From the NCBI GenBank assembly GCA_902790625.1, contig CADASP010000028.1:1-42117 (forward strand): DNA of 42,117 bases. The letters run 5' to 3'. Source of the DNA: an uncultured Prevotellaceae bacterium (GTDB lineage: Bacteria; Bacteroidota; Bacteroidia; Bacteroidales; Bacteroidaceae). The position numbers were made by a program, and so were the translations under genes. Under the pieces are notes generated by a model, which worked only from the letters and a program-made list of their open reading frames with translations, had not been told where the DNA came from and did no database searches. Below, in pieces: positions 1 through 7,832 of the stretch. Numbering within the stretch: the first letter of the stretch is position 1; the number at the start of each line of letters is the position of its first letter.

Positions 1-134
1 GACGGCGGCATTGACGGTCATGTTTCACCCAAGAGCATTGCTGCTCCTGCTTCTTGTACTACTTCTGTCTATGTAAGCTTCTCAAAGAACTCTTTTCTTC
101 AACGCCCCGGCATTTTTTTGGCCGAAAGCGGGTG
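1..134 (-). other. 5' leader of a stable-RNA operon or of a gene beyond the left edge
   Basis: This is the transcribed region downstream of the minus-strand promoter at 135-165. A boxA-like AGTTCTTTGAGAAG lies at about 79-92 on the minus strand, which suggests the leader of a ribosomal RNA operon whose 16S gene would start outside the window. The alternative is a 5' UTR: an ATG at 21-19 opens a frame that stays open to base 1 for seven codons, too short to judge. No 16S sequence is visible, so the call is an inference. Confidence 0.4.
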
Positions 135-165
135 CAAAGGTACGAACAATTTTTGGCTCCCACAA
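135..165 (-). promoter_or_regulatory. Bacteroidetes-type promoter firing off the left edge
   Basis: On the minus strand a TACCTTTG -7 box (135-142) is preceded by TTG (163-165) with a 20-base spacer, the standard Bacteroidetes housekeeping promoter layout. The bases after it (CACCCGC) match those after the tRNA promoter at 33930 in this window. Transcription would run towards base 1. Confidence 0.65.
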
Positions 166-261
166 GCTTTTGGGGATTTTTTTTGCCAAAAGGTGGAACA
201 TTTTCGCGTCTTTTGACAAATGTCAAGACGGAAGGGGCGAAACATTATATAAATTATTAAG

Positions 262-357
262 CCGACGAGATGGTCGGCGCACGGCGGCATCACTTGAGGA
301 GGGGGCGCCGGACATTGTTACACCGACGAAATGGTCGGCGCACGGCGGCATCACTTG
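262..357. repeat. Two direct copies of a 35-bp repeat
   Basis: Copies lie at 262-296 and 323-357 and differ at one base, with a 61-base period. Each begins with CCGAC, then an ATGGTCGG segment that can fold back on it, and ends GGCGGCATCACTTG. They sit in the gene-free region 166-530. An imperfect hairpin, CGTCTT...AAGACG, lies just before them at 207-230. Confidence 0.8.
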
Positions 358-401
358 GCAGCCGTCACATGGCGTGGGGGAGGAAGGTGGCTCCGCAGCA
401 A

Positions 402-463
402 AAAAAGTCAACGCCTTTTTGAAATTTGGAGCGCTCCAAATTTCAAAAAGGCGTTGACTTTTT
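402..463. repeat. Perfect 62-bp palindrome (copy A of the GGCGTTGAC repeat family)
   Basis: The arms 402-432 and 433-463 are exact reverse complements around the centre GGAGC|GCTCC. Each arm holds GCGTTGACTTTTT and CCAAATTTC. Related copies, without the full palindrome, occur at 10041-10105 and 26601-26660. It lies between the repeats above and the end of the Bax-inhibitor gene. It could form a cruciform or a strong RNA hairpin and could serve as a terminator in either direction. No gene is evident in bases 166-530. Confidence 0.9.
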
Positions 464-530
464 GGGGCCAATGATAAGCATCCGAAAATGAGGGCATTGC
501 AAAGAGGCGTTTTGGGATGCTTTTCAGAGG

Positions 531-1247
531 CTATTCCCTACGTCCGAAAATGCGGAGCAGATAGATGAAGAGGTTGATGAAATCGAGATAGAGCGAGAGT
601 GCTCCAATCAGTGCATATTTCTGCATCTGCTCGCTCATATCGGGTGCCTGCATGCACATCTGCTTTATTTTCTGCGTATCATAGGCTGTGAGTCCGACGA
701 AGATGAGCACTCCGGCGTAGCTGAGAATCATATCCAGTCCGGAACTCTTGAGAAACAAGTTCACCACGGTGGCGATGATGAGTCCGATGAGCGCCATCAT
801 CACGATTTTTCCCATCGAAGTGAGGTCGGTCTTGGTGGTGTAGCCATAGATGGACATGGCCGCAAATGTTCCAGCAGTGATGAAGAACACCTTGGCAATG
901 CTTGCCATGGTATAGACGAGGAAGATGGATGAGAGCAATGCTCCGTTGATGACCGAGTAGAGCACGAAGAGCAGCGTGGCCACTGGCAGCGACAAGCGAT
1001 TGATGGCCGCCGTGACACCGATGACGATGGCCAGCTCAACACCGATGAGAATCCACATCACCGCAGGAGTGGAGTAGATGAGCGAGAGGAGCGTGGCATT
1101 GGTGGCCACGAAATAGGCGGTGAAGCCCGTGATGACGAGCGCAAGAGTCATCCACACATAGACCTTGCGCATGAGAGCAGGAAAAGCTACTGAGACCTTT
1201 GCTTCCTGCGCTGCAGCTGATTGGTAATTGAATTGATTGAAATCCAT
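531..1247 (-). CDS. Bax inhibitor-1 / YccA family membrane protein
   Basis: This 238-residue protein is almost entirely hydrophobic, with about seven membrane-spanning segments from residue 30 to the C-terminus. After a short soluble N-terminus (MDFNQFNYQ...) it shows the family pattern, including a late YDTQKIK stretch followed by LYLDFINLFIYLLRIFG at the end. The length is normal for the family. Members act in the inner membrane and have been linked to cation leak and to FtsH control; the role here is not known. The start is 31 bases after the porin stop, and no separate promoter is evident, so it is probably the last gene of the dehydrogenase-porin transcript. Confidence 0.9.
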   Translation of the reverse strand: MDFNQFNYQSAAAQEAKVSVAFPALMRKVYVWMTLALVITGFTAYFVATNATLLSLIYSTPAVMWILIGVELAIVIGVTAAINRLSLPVATLLFVLYSVINGALLSSIFLVYTMASIAKVFFITAGTFAAMSIYGYTTKTDLTSMGKIVMMALIGLIIATVVNLFLKSSGLDMILSYAGVLIFVGLTAYDTQKIKQMCMQAPDMSEQMQKYALIGALSLYLDFINLFIYLLRIFGRRE

Positions 1248-1278
1248 TTTTGTTTATGTAAATGATTAAGTTAAAGCA

Positions 1279-2289
1279 TCAGAAGCGGAAGTCGAGTTCC
1301 ACATCCCCGAAATTATAATTATGGTGTCCAGCCCGCTCGTTGACACGTGCATATTCAACATTGAGTTGGAGGTTCTTAGTGAAGAAATAGTTGAATCCCA
1401 CCTCATACATTGTCTTTGAGGTGGCCCACTCCTTCGACTGACGGTAGAGATTGTAGCGCGCCTTGGCGTGCAGCTTGCTCTTGACGACGGGCACGATGCC
1501 AAAAGCATAGATGCCGTCGGCCTTGTCGCCCATCGCGAGGTCGGCTCCGTTGCCCTGGCTGTGCACATATTCGGTACGGAAGGTGAACTCGTTTTTGTCG
1601 TACTCGGCCGAGAGTGCATAACGGTTCTTATCCCCCACCCCGGCACGGCTACCCGTCCATCCGAATGCTCCGATGCGCACGCCATTGAAGGGCATGAGCC
1701 ACAATCCGCCGATGAAGTCCTTTCGGTTGTCCTTGTCTTTCTGGTTGATGCCTTCTCCGTTGTAGACACCCACCTGATAGTGCAACAAACTTCGGCCAGA
1801 CGCCAACTGTAGCAGGTCGCCCTGCACCTGCAATCCGATGTCGCGTCCGCCCGACGACTTCTCGCCTGTGCGGTCGCCAAATCCCACCAGGTTGTTGATG
1901 ACCATGGCATAGGAATACCATCCCTGTGTGATGGGGTGTGTAGGATTCTCGAAGGTGAAAGCCCTCTTGAACTGTCCCACCTTGACGCGGAATGCCTTGA
2001 ACCTGTTCCATTCGGTGTAGAGGTCGACGAGCTGCATCGTAGGATTGCCCGGTCCCGCATTCGACGTTCCCTGCATCTGCACGCGCCAGTCGAAATCGCT
2101 GATTTTCCCATCTACTATCAGACGCATCAGTCGGAGGTTGAAAGTATTGTCTTCAGCCCATTTCTTGTCGCTGGCCTGGAACTGCAGCATACCATATCCA
2201 CTGAGCTTGATGTTGTCGTACCATTTACTCACTTGTGCATTGGCTGTCAATGCAAATGCCAGGCAGGCAATAGTCAATAGTTTTTTCAT
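1279..2289 (-). CDS. Outer-membrane porin, phosphate-selective porin O/P type
   Basis: The 336-residue protein begins with a clear signal peptide (MKKLLTIACLAFALTANAQ). Alternating strand patterns such as LSGYGMLQFQ, FNLRLMRLIVDGKI and FDWRVQMQG follow, and it ends in phenylalanine (VELDFRF), as beta-barrel outer-membrane proteins do. It resembles the OprP/OprO-like family of Bacteroidales. The start lies 14 bases after the stop of the large dehydrogenase gene, so the two are very likely co-transcribed. By context it might pass small organic anions such as lactate, which is inference only. The substrate cannot be read from the sequence. Confidence 0.8.
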   Translation of the reverse strand: MKKLLTIACLAFALTANAQVSKWYDNIKLSGYGMLQFQASDKKWAEDNTFNLRLMRLIVDGKISDFDWRVQMQGTSNAGPGNPTMQLVDLYTEWNRFKAFRVKVGQFKRAFTFENPTHPITQGWYSYAMVINNLVGFGDRTGEKSSGGRDIGLQVQGDLLQLASGRSLLHYQVGVYNGEGINQKDKDNRKDFIGGLWLMPFNGVRIGAFGWTGSRAGVGDKNRYALSAEYDKNEFTFRTEYVHSQGNGADLAMGDKADGIYAFGIVPVVKSKLHAKARYNLYRQSKEWATSKTMYEVGFNYFFTKNLQLNVEYARVNERAGHHNYNFGDVELDFRF

Positions 2290-2303
2290 AAAGGTTATAG
2301 TTT

Positions 2304-5300
2304 TTAGTTATTAGAATCTTTAGCAGTTGTGCATTCGTTGACGAGGTAGACGATGCTCATGTAGGGGATGCCGGTGTTGGTTTGCAGCCCAATCTCGCAG
2401 GTTCGGCTGTTGGAATATCCCACCTCGATGTGGTTCTGCTCTATCTGTGGGCGCAGTTTGCGCAGTGCGTATTGGTTCATCTCGGGATAGGTGAAGCCCC
2501 TGTCGCCAGCAAATCCGCAGCATCCCACGCCTTCGGGCAGATACACGTTGTTGGAGCACATCTTGGCCAGTGCTATGAGGTCGCCGTCGACGCCCATCTG
2601 TCGTGTGGAGCAAGTGATGTGGAGTGCCACATGGCGGTCGATGGGATGGAAGTCGAGCCTATCAACGAGGTACTTCATGATGAACTCTGCCGGTTCGTAG
2701 AGCTTCATCTTCGTCATCACCTTGCGCATGCGATGCAAACACGGACTCTGTGCACAAAGCACGGGATAGCGCCCCTCTTGCGACGCCTTCCATAGTGCCT
2801 GCTCCAGCTCTCCGCTCTTGCGGTCGGCAATGTCGAGCATTCCCTTGCTCTCCCATATCTGCCCGCAACACATACGCTCCATCCCTTCGGGGAAGATGAC
2901 CTCATACCCCGCCTTGTGGAGCAACTGGCACAACTCGTCGACGAGCGGTCGCTCCACGGGCGCCTCCTTCGACAGGCCCATCGTCTGGTTGATGCAGCTG
3001 GGGAAGTAGACCACCTTGGAGGGATTCTGCTGGGCATCGTGAGCCGACCGGCTTGCATGGGGAAGGCTCCTCTCGATGATGAATTGCGTGAGGTCGCTGG
3101 GCTTGGGCTGGCGCTTCTTTCGTGGCATGGCGGTGGTCCATAGTGGCATTCCCATCTTGTTCATGGTGCGGCAGACGGTAGTCATCAGCTTCGGCCCCAA
3201 GGTGACATGGCCCAGATGGGCCACATCAAGCACAAAGCGCAGCCCCGACTTGATGCCCGCCATGTGGTTGGCGGCAAACTCGCCCATGCGATAGCCCATC
3301 TTGCTGTTGTTCATGTTCAGCTGGCGTATGAGGTGCGTGAGTTCGCCCGTGTTGATCTTCATGGGGCACGATGTGGAGCAGAGTCCATCGGTGGCGCAGG
3401 TTTGGTCGCCATAGTATTTATATTGCTTGCGCAGAGTGGCTGCCCTTTCGGGATTGGCCCCCGTGGCCTCCAACTCCCTGATTTCGCGCTGCACGGCAAT
3501 ACGCATGCGCGACGACAGGGTAAGTCCGCACGACATGCAGTTCACCTCGCAGAATCCACATTCGATGCACTTGTTGGCACGCTTCACCTGCTCGATGGTC
3601 TCCTTCGCTGTCGAGCGCGAAGGATCCATCAGATGCTTTCCGCCATCGGGCACGCTGTCGAAGTCGTAGTCGAGCACCGGCAGCGGTTTCAGACACTTGA
3701 TGAAGCAGTCGGGATCGTCGTTGAAGATGACCCCTCGGTTGAGCAGTCCGTCGGGGTCGAAGATATCCTTCAACTCCTTCATGGCGGCGTAGGCCTTCTC
3801 GCCCCACTCATACTTCACGAATGGTGCCATGTTGCGCCCTGTGCCATGTTCGGCCTTGAGCGAGCCATCATAGTCTTCAACCACCAGCTTGGCCACGTCG
3901 CGCATCATCTCGGCGTAGCGCTGCACCTCGCTCTGGCTCTTGAAACTCTGGTTAAGGATGAAGTGATAGTTGCCTTCGAAAGCGTGGCCATAGATGCAGG
4001 CATCGGCATAGCCATGGTCGGCGATGAGCTTCTGCAGCCTCACTGTGGCCTCTGGCAGACTCTCGATGGGGAATGCCACATCCTCGATAAGACACGACGT
4101 GCCCACGGGTCTGGTGCCTCCCACGCTGGGAAAGATGCCCGAGCGTATGGCCCAATACTTGCCGTAGACGGCAGGATCCTCGGTGAACTCAGCGGGAATA
4201 TACAACGGGAATTTCGAGAGACATTCCTTAATACAGTCGATTTTGTGCAGGAGTTGCTCATGGGTGGTGGCCTTCGTCTCGGTGAGGATGGCCGTCAGGT
4301 TGTGATAGTCGCCTGGTGCCACCCCCTCAATCTTGCCAGCATCGACATCCTTTTTATACTGCAAGAAGACGGGGTCGTCGACAGAGCCAAGCGACATGTA
4401 GTCGAGCATCTCGGCACTCTTCACCATCAGTTGCTCGGCGCTCATCTCCAAGTCTTCGGGGCCAGCTTTCAGCTTCTTCATGGCCACCACCGCCTGGCAG
4501 CTCTGGCTCATGGTGAGGAAATAGACCATGGCCGAAGCCTTGTAGGGATAGTCGCGCAGCGTCTGCATGGTCACTTCGGAGAGGAAGGCCAGCGTGCCCT
4601 CGCTGCCCACCATGGAGTGGGCGATGATGTCGAAGGGGTCATCGTAGGCAACAAGTGGCCTAAGATTCAGTCCGGTGACATTCTTTATACTATATTTATT
4701 ACGTATGCGCGAGGCCAACTGCTCGTCGGCCCTCACGCGGTCGCGCAGGTTTTCAATCTTCCGCAGAAATTCGGGATGGCTCTTGCGAAACTCCTCCTTG
4801 CTCTGCTCCGAGCCAGTGTCGAGGATGGTTCCGTCGGTGAGGATAATGCGGGCCGACAGCATCATGCGGTCGCTGTTGGCGTGCACGCCGCAGTTCATGC
4901 CCGACGCATTGTTCACCACGATGCCTCCCACCATGGCTGAGCCTATCGATGCGGGGTCGGGGGGGAAGGTGCGACCATAGGGGCGCAGTATTTCGTTCAC
5001 TCGGGCACCCACGATGCCGGGCTGCAGCTTGATGGAAGAGGCATCGGGCGCGACGGTGTACTTCTCCCAATGCTTGCCGGCCACGATGAGCACGCTGTCG
5101 GTGCAACTCTGCCCCGAAAGCGAGGTGCCAGCCGCACGGAAAGTGAAAGGCACCTGATGCCGACGGCAAGTCTGCACTATCCGCGCCACCTCTTCCTCGC
5201 CATCGCTACGTATGACGGCCTTGGGTATCTGACGATAGAAACTGGCATCGGTTCCCCATCCCAACGTGCGAAGCTCGTCGGTGTAGATGCGGTCGGATGC

Positions 5301-5345
5301 AACGAATTGGCGTATGTCGCCCAACCATTTTTCGAAGTCTGCCAT
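2304..5345 (-). CDS. FAD- and Fe-S-binding dehydrogenase, D-lactate dehydrogenase (Dld-II/YdiJ) type
   Basis: The protein has 1013 residues from the ATG at 5345. An N-terminal FAD-binding domain (RAAGTSLSGQS near residues 70-80) and an FAD-oxidase C-terminal domain precede two ferredoxin-like cysteine clusters (CIECGFCEVNC from residue 593, then CATDGLCSTSC) and two CCG motifs (residues 826 and 942). This is the layout of bacterial Dld-II and YdiJ, which oxidise D-2-hydroxy acids and pass electrons to the membrane chain. The divergent lactate permease and LutABC point to D-lactate. An upstream ATG at 5381 would add 12 residues, but the -7 box at 5369-5376 lies inside that extension, so 5345 is preferred. 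2-Hydroxyglutarate or glycolate remain possible substrates. Confidence 0.85.
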   Translation of the reverse strand: MADFEKWLGDIRQFVASDRIYTDELRTLGWGTDASFYRQIPKAVIRSDGEEEVARIVQTCRRHQVPFTFRAAGTSLSGQSCTDSVLIVAGKHWEKYTVAPDASSIKLQPGIVGARVNEILRPYGRTFPPDPASIGSAMVGGIVVNNASGMNCGVHANSDRMMLSARIILTDGTILDTGSEQSKEEFRKSHPEFLRKIENLRDRVRADEQLASRIRNKYSIKNVTGLNLRPLVAYDDPFDIIAHSMVGSEGTLAFLSEVTMQTLRDYPYKASAMVYFLTMSQSCQAVVAMKKLKAGPEDLEMSAEQLMVKSAEMLDYMSLGSVDDPVFLQYKKDVDAGKIEGVAPGDYHNLTAILTETKATTHEQLLHKIDCIKECLSKFPLYIPAEFTEDPAVYGKYWAIRSGIFPSVGGTRPVGTSCLIEDVAFPIESLPEATVRLQKLIADHGYADACIYGHAFEGNYHFILNQSFKSQSEVQRYAEMMRDVAKLVVEDYDGSLKAEHGTGRNMAPFVKYEWGEKAYAAMKELKDIFDPDGLLNRGVIFNDDPDCFIKCLKPLPVLDYDFDSVPDGGKHLMDPSRSTAKETIEQVKRANKCIECGFCEVNCMSCGLTLSSRMRIAVQREIRELEATGANPERAATLRKQYKYYGDQTCATDGLCSTSCPMKINTGELTHLIRQLNMNNSKMGYRMGEFAANHMAGIKSGLRFVLDVAHLGHVTLGPKLMTTVCRTMNKMGMPLWTTAMPRKKRQPKPSDLTQFIIERSLPHASRSAHDAQQNPSKVVYFPSCINQTMGLSKEAPVERPLVDELCQLLHKAGYEVIFPEGMERMCCGQIWESKGMLDIADRKSGELEQALWKASQEGRYPVLCAQSPCLHRMRKVMTKMKLYEPAEFIMKYLVDRLDFHPIDRHVALHITCSTRQMGVDGDLIALAKMCSNNVYLPEGVGCCGFAGDRGFTYPEMNQYALRKLRPQIEQNHIEVGYSNSRTCEIGLQTNTGIPYMSIVYLVNECTTAKDSNN

Positions 5346-5368
5346 AGTCGGTTTCCGTAAATTTGCTA

Positions 5369-5376
5369 CAAAGATA
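5369..5376 (-). promoter_or_regulatory. Promoter -7 box for the dehydrogenase-porin-BI-1 transcript
   Basis: TATCTTTG on the minus strand matches TAnnTTTG and sits 23 bases before the ATG at 5345. No good TTG element is seen 20 bases further up. It faces the lctP promoter across about 65 bases, so a single regulator bound between could control both arms. Confidence 0.65.
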
Positions 5377-5417
5377 AACATTTTTTTCGACGATAGGCAC
5401 TTTTTAGCCGCAAAAAA

Positions 5418-5448
5418 TTGTCCGATTCAAAAAAAAATCGTAAATTTG
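5418..5448 (+). promoter_or_regulatory. Promoter of the lctP-lutABC operon
   Basis: TTG (5418-5420) and TAAATTTG (5441-5448) are separated by 20 bases, an almost ideal Bacteroidetes promoter. It starts 40 bases before the permease ATG. The spacer is A-rich. No clear operator palindrome was seen. Confidence 0.75.
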
Positions 5449-5487
5449 GGGCGAAAAAGAGAAAAACCAACCTAAAAACCTTCATTT

Positions 5488-7089
5488 ATGGCAGCAATTA
5501 TTTCTGTTATCCCTATCGCATTGCTTTTCATCTTGATGATGGGCCTAAAGATGTCAGGATGGAAGAGCGCGTTGATCACCCTTGTCGTCACCATTCTGCT
5601 GGCACTCTTCGCCACCCCAGCCTTGGGCATCGTGCCCGAGAAATACGCTGATGCCAGCATCGGCGCCATCACGCTGTGGTCGGTGGTCGAGGGCCTGTTG
5701 AAGGCCTGCTTCCCCATCATCCTCATCATCATTTGCGCCATCTTCAGCTACAACATCCTTGTTGAGACGAAGGAGATTGAAACCATCAAGACACAGTTCA
5801 TCCAACTGACCCCCGACAAGGGTCTGCTGGTGCTGCTGCTGACGTGGGGCTTCGGCGGTGTGCTCGAAGGTATGGCGGGCTTCGGCACCGCCGTGGCCAT
5901 CCCTGCCGCCATCTTGATAGGCTTGGGCTTCAAGCCGATGTTCTCGGCCGTCATCTGCTTGGTGGCCAACACGGTGGCCGTGGGCTTTGGTGCCGTGGGA
6001 CTGCCCGCCACCACGCTGGCCAACCAGGTGGCCGACGGCACCGCATCGCCCGAGATGCTGAGCGAGGTGGCCACGTTCATCATCCTACAGCTGTCGCTAA
6101 TGTTCTACATCACGCCCTTCCTCATCCTGATGATGACCGACCGCAAGAAGATTCTGAAGAACCTGGCGATAGCCCTCTTCGTGGGCACGTTCAGCATCAT
6201 CGTGCAGTTCTGCTGTGCCCATTTCCTGGGTCCTGAAACGCCCGCCATCCTGGGTTCGGTGGCCGCCATCATCGCCATGCTCATCTACAACAAGCTGTTC
6301 ATCCACGACGAGAGTCCCGCCGACGAGGTCATTGTGGAGAAGAAGACGTTTGGCATGGCAAAGACGCTGCGCGCGTGGAGTGTCTACGGTCTGATTATCT
6401 TCTTCATCCTCATCAGCAGCAAGATTGTGCCCCCTGTGAGCGAATTGCTGAAGTCGACGCTCGTCACCAAGTTTGACATGCCTGTCGTGGGCAACACATT
6501 CAGCTTCGGCTGGCTGAGCAACGCCGGACTGATGATATTCCTTGGAGCCGTCATCGGCGGCTTGATTCAGGGTCTGAGCTTTGGCAAACTGATGAAGATG
6601 CTGGCCAAGACCACCATCAACCTGCAGAAGACGGCGCTCACCATCTGCTGTCTGGTAGCCCTGGCCATGCTGATGAACAACACAGGAATGACACTGGCCA
6701 TCGCCACGGGCCTGGTGGCGCTCACGGGGCCCATCTACCCATTCTTTGCGCCACTCATCGGCAGCATCGGCACTTTTGTCACGGGCAGTGCCACCTCGGC
6801 CAACATCCTCTTCGGCAAACTGCAAGCCGCCGCCGCCGGACAGTTGGGGCTGGTGAACGACGGCACCTTCTTCGGCGTGACGGGCAACGAGACCAACTGG
6901 CTGGCATCGGCCAACTGCGCCGGCTCGGAGGGTGGCAAGCTGCTGTCGCCACAGTCGATAGCCATCGCCACCGCCGCCTGCGACATGGAGGGACAAGACG
7001 GCGACATCATGCGCAAGACCATGCCCTTTGCCATCTTCTGGATATTGATGAACGGACTGATGGTGTTCCTGGGTTTACATGTCATTTAA
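5488..7089 (+). CDS. lctP: Lactate permease, LctP family
   Basis: The protein has 533 residues, mostly hydrophobic, with about 12-14 membrane segments. Family signatures are visible: the glycine-rich GGVLEGMAGFGTAVAIPAA near residues 118-136, VGFGAVGLPATT, and the late VTGSATSANILFGKLQ and WLASANCAGSEGGK stretches. Members import L- and D-lactate, and glycolate, with protons across the inner membrane. It opens the plus-strand operon, and lutA starts 11 bases after its stop. There is no Shine-Dalgarno sequence, as usual in this phylum. Length is close to the family norm of about 550. Confidence 0.93.
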   Translation: MAAIISVIPIALLFILMMGLKMSGWKSALITLVVTILLALFATPALGIVPEKYADASIGAITLWSVVEGLLKACFPIILIIICAIFSYNILVETKEIETIKTQFIQLTPDKGLLVLLLTWGFGGVLEGMAGFGTAVAIPAAILIGLGFKPMFSAVICLVANTVAVGFGAVGLPATTLANQVADGTASPEMLSEVATFIILQLSLMFYITPFLILMMTDRKKILKNLAIALFVGTFSIIVQFCCAHFLGPETPAILGSVAAIIAMLIYNKLFIHDESPADEVIVEKKTFGMAKTLRAWSVYGLIIFFILISSKIVPPVSELLKSTLVTKFDMPVVGNTFSFGWLSNAGLMIFLGAVIGGLIQGLSFGKLMKMLAKTTINLQKTALTICCLVALAMLMNNTGMTLAIATGLVALTGPIYPFFAPLIGSIGTFVTGSATSANILFGKLQAAAAGQLGLVNDGTFFGVTGNETNWLASANCAGSEGGKLLSPQSIAIATAACDMEGQDGDIMRKTMPFAIFWILMNGLMVFLGLHVI

Positions 7090-7100
7090 CCATTTGAATT

Positions 7101-7832
7101 ATGAAGATAGGACTATTTATCCCCTGCTATGTGGATGCCGTCTACCCCGAGGTGGGCGTGGCCACCTACAAGTTGCTGCGACACTTAGGACTTGACGTAA
7201 CGTATCCCGAAGGGCAGACGTGTTGCGGGCAACCCATGGCGAATGCCGGATTTGAGAAACAGTCGGTGCCTCTGGCCCAGAAATTTGAAGAACGTTTCAA
7301 GGACTTCGACTACGTCGTGGCCCCCTCGGTGAGTTGCACGGCGTTCATCCGCCTGAACTATCCGCGGCTGATAGGCCACGAGTGCGAGACGGCAAAACGA
7401 GCCATGGACGTGGTGGAGTTTCTGCACGACGTGGTGAAGGTCGACCATCCGCTGGGCACCTTCTCCCACAAGGTGAGCCTCCACAACTCGTGCCACGGCG
7501 TGCGCGAACTGGGGCTTTCGTCACCTTCAGAGCAGCATGTGGCGAAGTTCAATAAGATAAAAGACCTGCTGCAGCTGGTCGACGGCTGTCAGGTGGTGGA
7601 GCCTGAGCGCCCCGACGAGTGCTGTGGCTTTGGCGGCATGTTCAGCATCGAGGAGACGGCCATCTGCGAACAGATGGGCCGCGACAAGGTGGAGCGACAT
7701 ATACAGACCGGAGCCGAATACATCACTGGCCCCGACTGCTCGTGCCTGATGCACATGGCCGGAGTGGCTAAGAAGCAAGGCATGAAGATTGAATTCAAGC
7801 ATGTAGTTGAAATATTAGCAGCAGGATTATGA
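7101..7832 (+). CDS. lutA: LutA/LldE, Fe-S subunit of L-lactate oxidation
   Basis: The 243-residue protein consists of two cysteine-rich CCG repeats. C9 pairs with CCGQPM (C41-C42), and NSCHGVRELG in the middle pairs with DECCGFGGMFS. These bind Fe-S clusters in the LutA/GlpC/HdrB family. With LutB and LutC it forms the flavin-independent L-lactate dehydrogenase complex that converts L-lactate to pyruvate. The stop overlaps the lutB start by four bases (ATGA), so translation is coupled. Confidence 0.93.
   Translation: MKIGLFIPCYVDAVYPEVGVATYKLLRHLGLDVTYPEGQTCCGQPMANAGFEKQSVPLAQKFEERFKDFDYVVAPSVSCTAFIRLNYPRLIGHECETAKRAMDVVEFLHDVVKVDHPLGTFSHKVSLHNSCHGVRELGLSSPSEQHVAKFNKIKDLLQLVDGCQVVEPERPDECCGFGGMFSIEETAICEQMGRDKVERHIQTGAEYITGPDCSCLMHMAGVAKKQGMKIEFKHVVEILAAGL

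Noticed and set aside
54..471. Several short overlapping frames near the left edge
   Set aside because: They run through the promoter, the direct repeats and the perfect palindrome; none has a plausible product.
3207..4940. A 577-codon open frame opposite the dehydrogenase
   Set aside because: Antisense to the FAD and Fe-S motifs of the real gene; no recognisable protein features.
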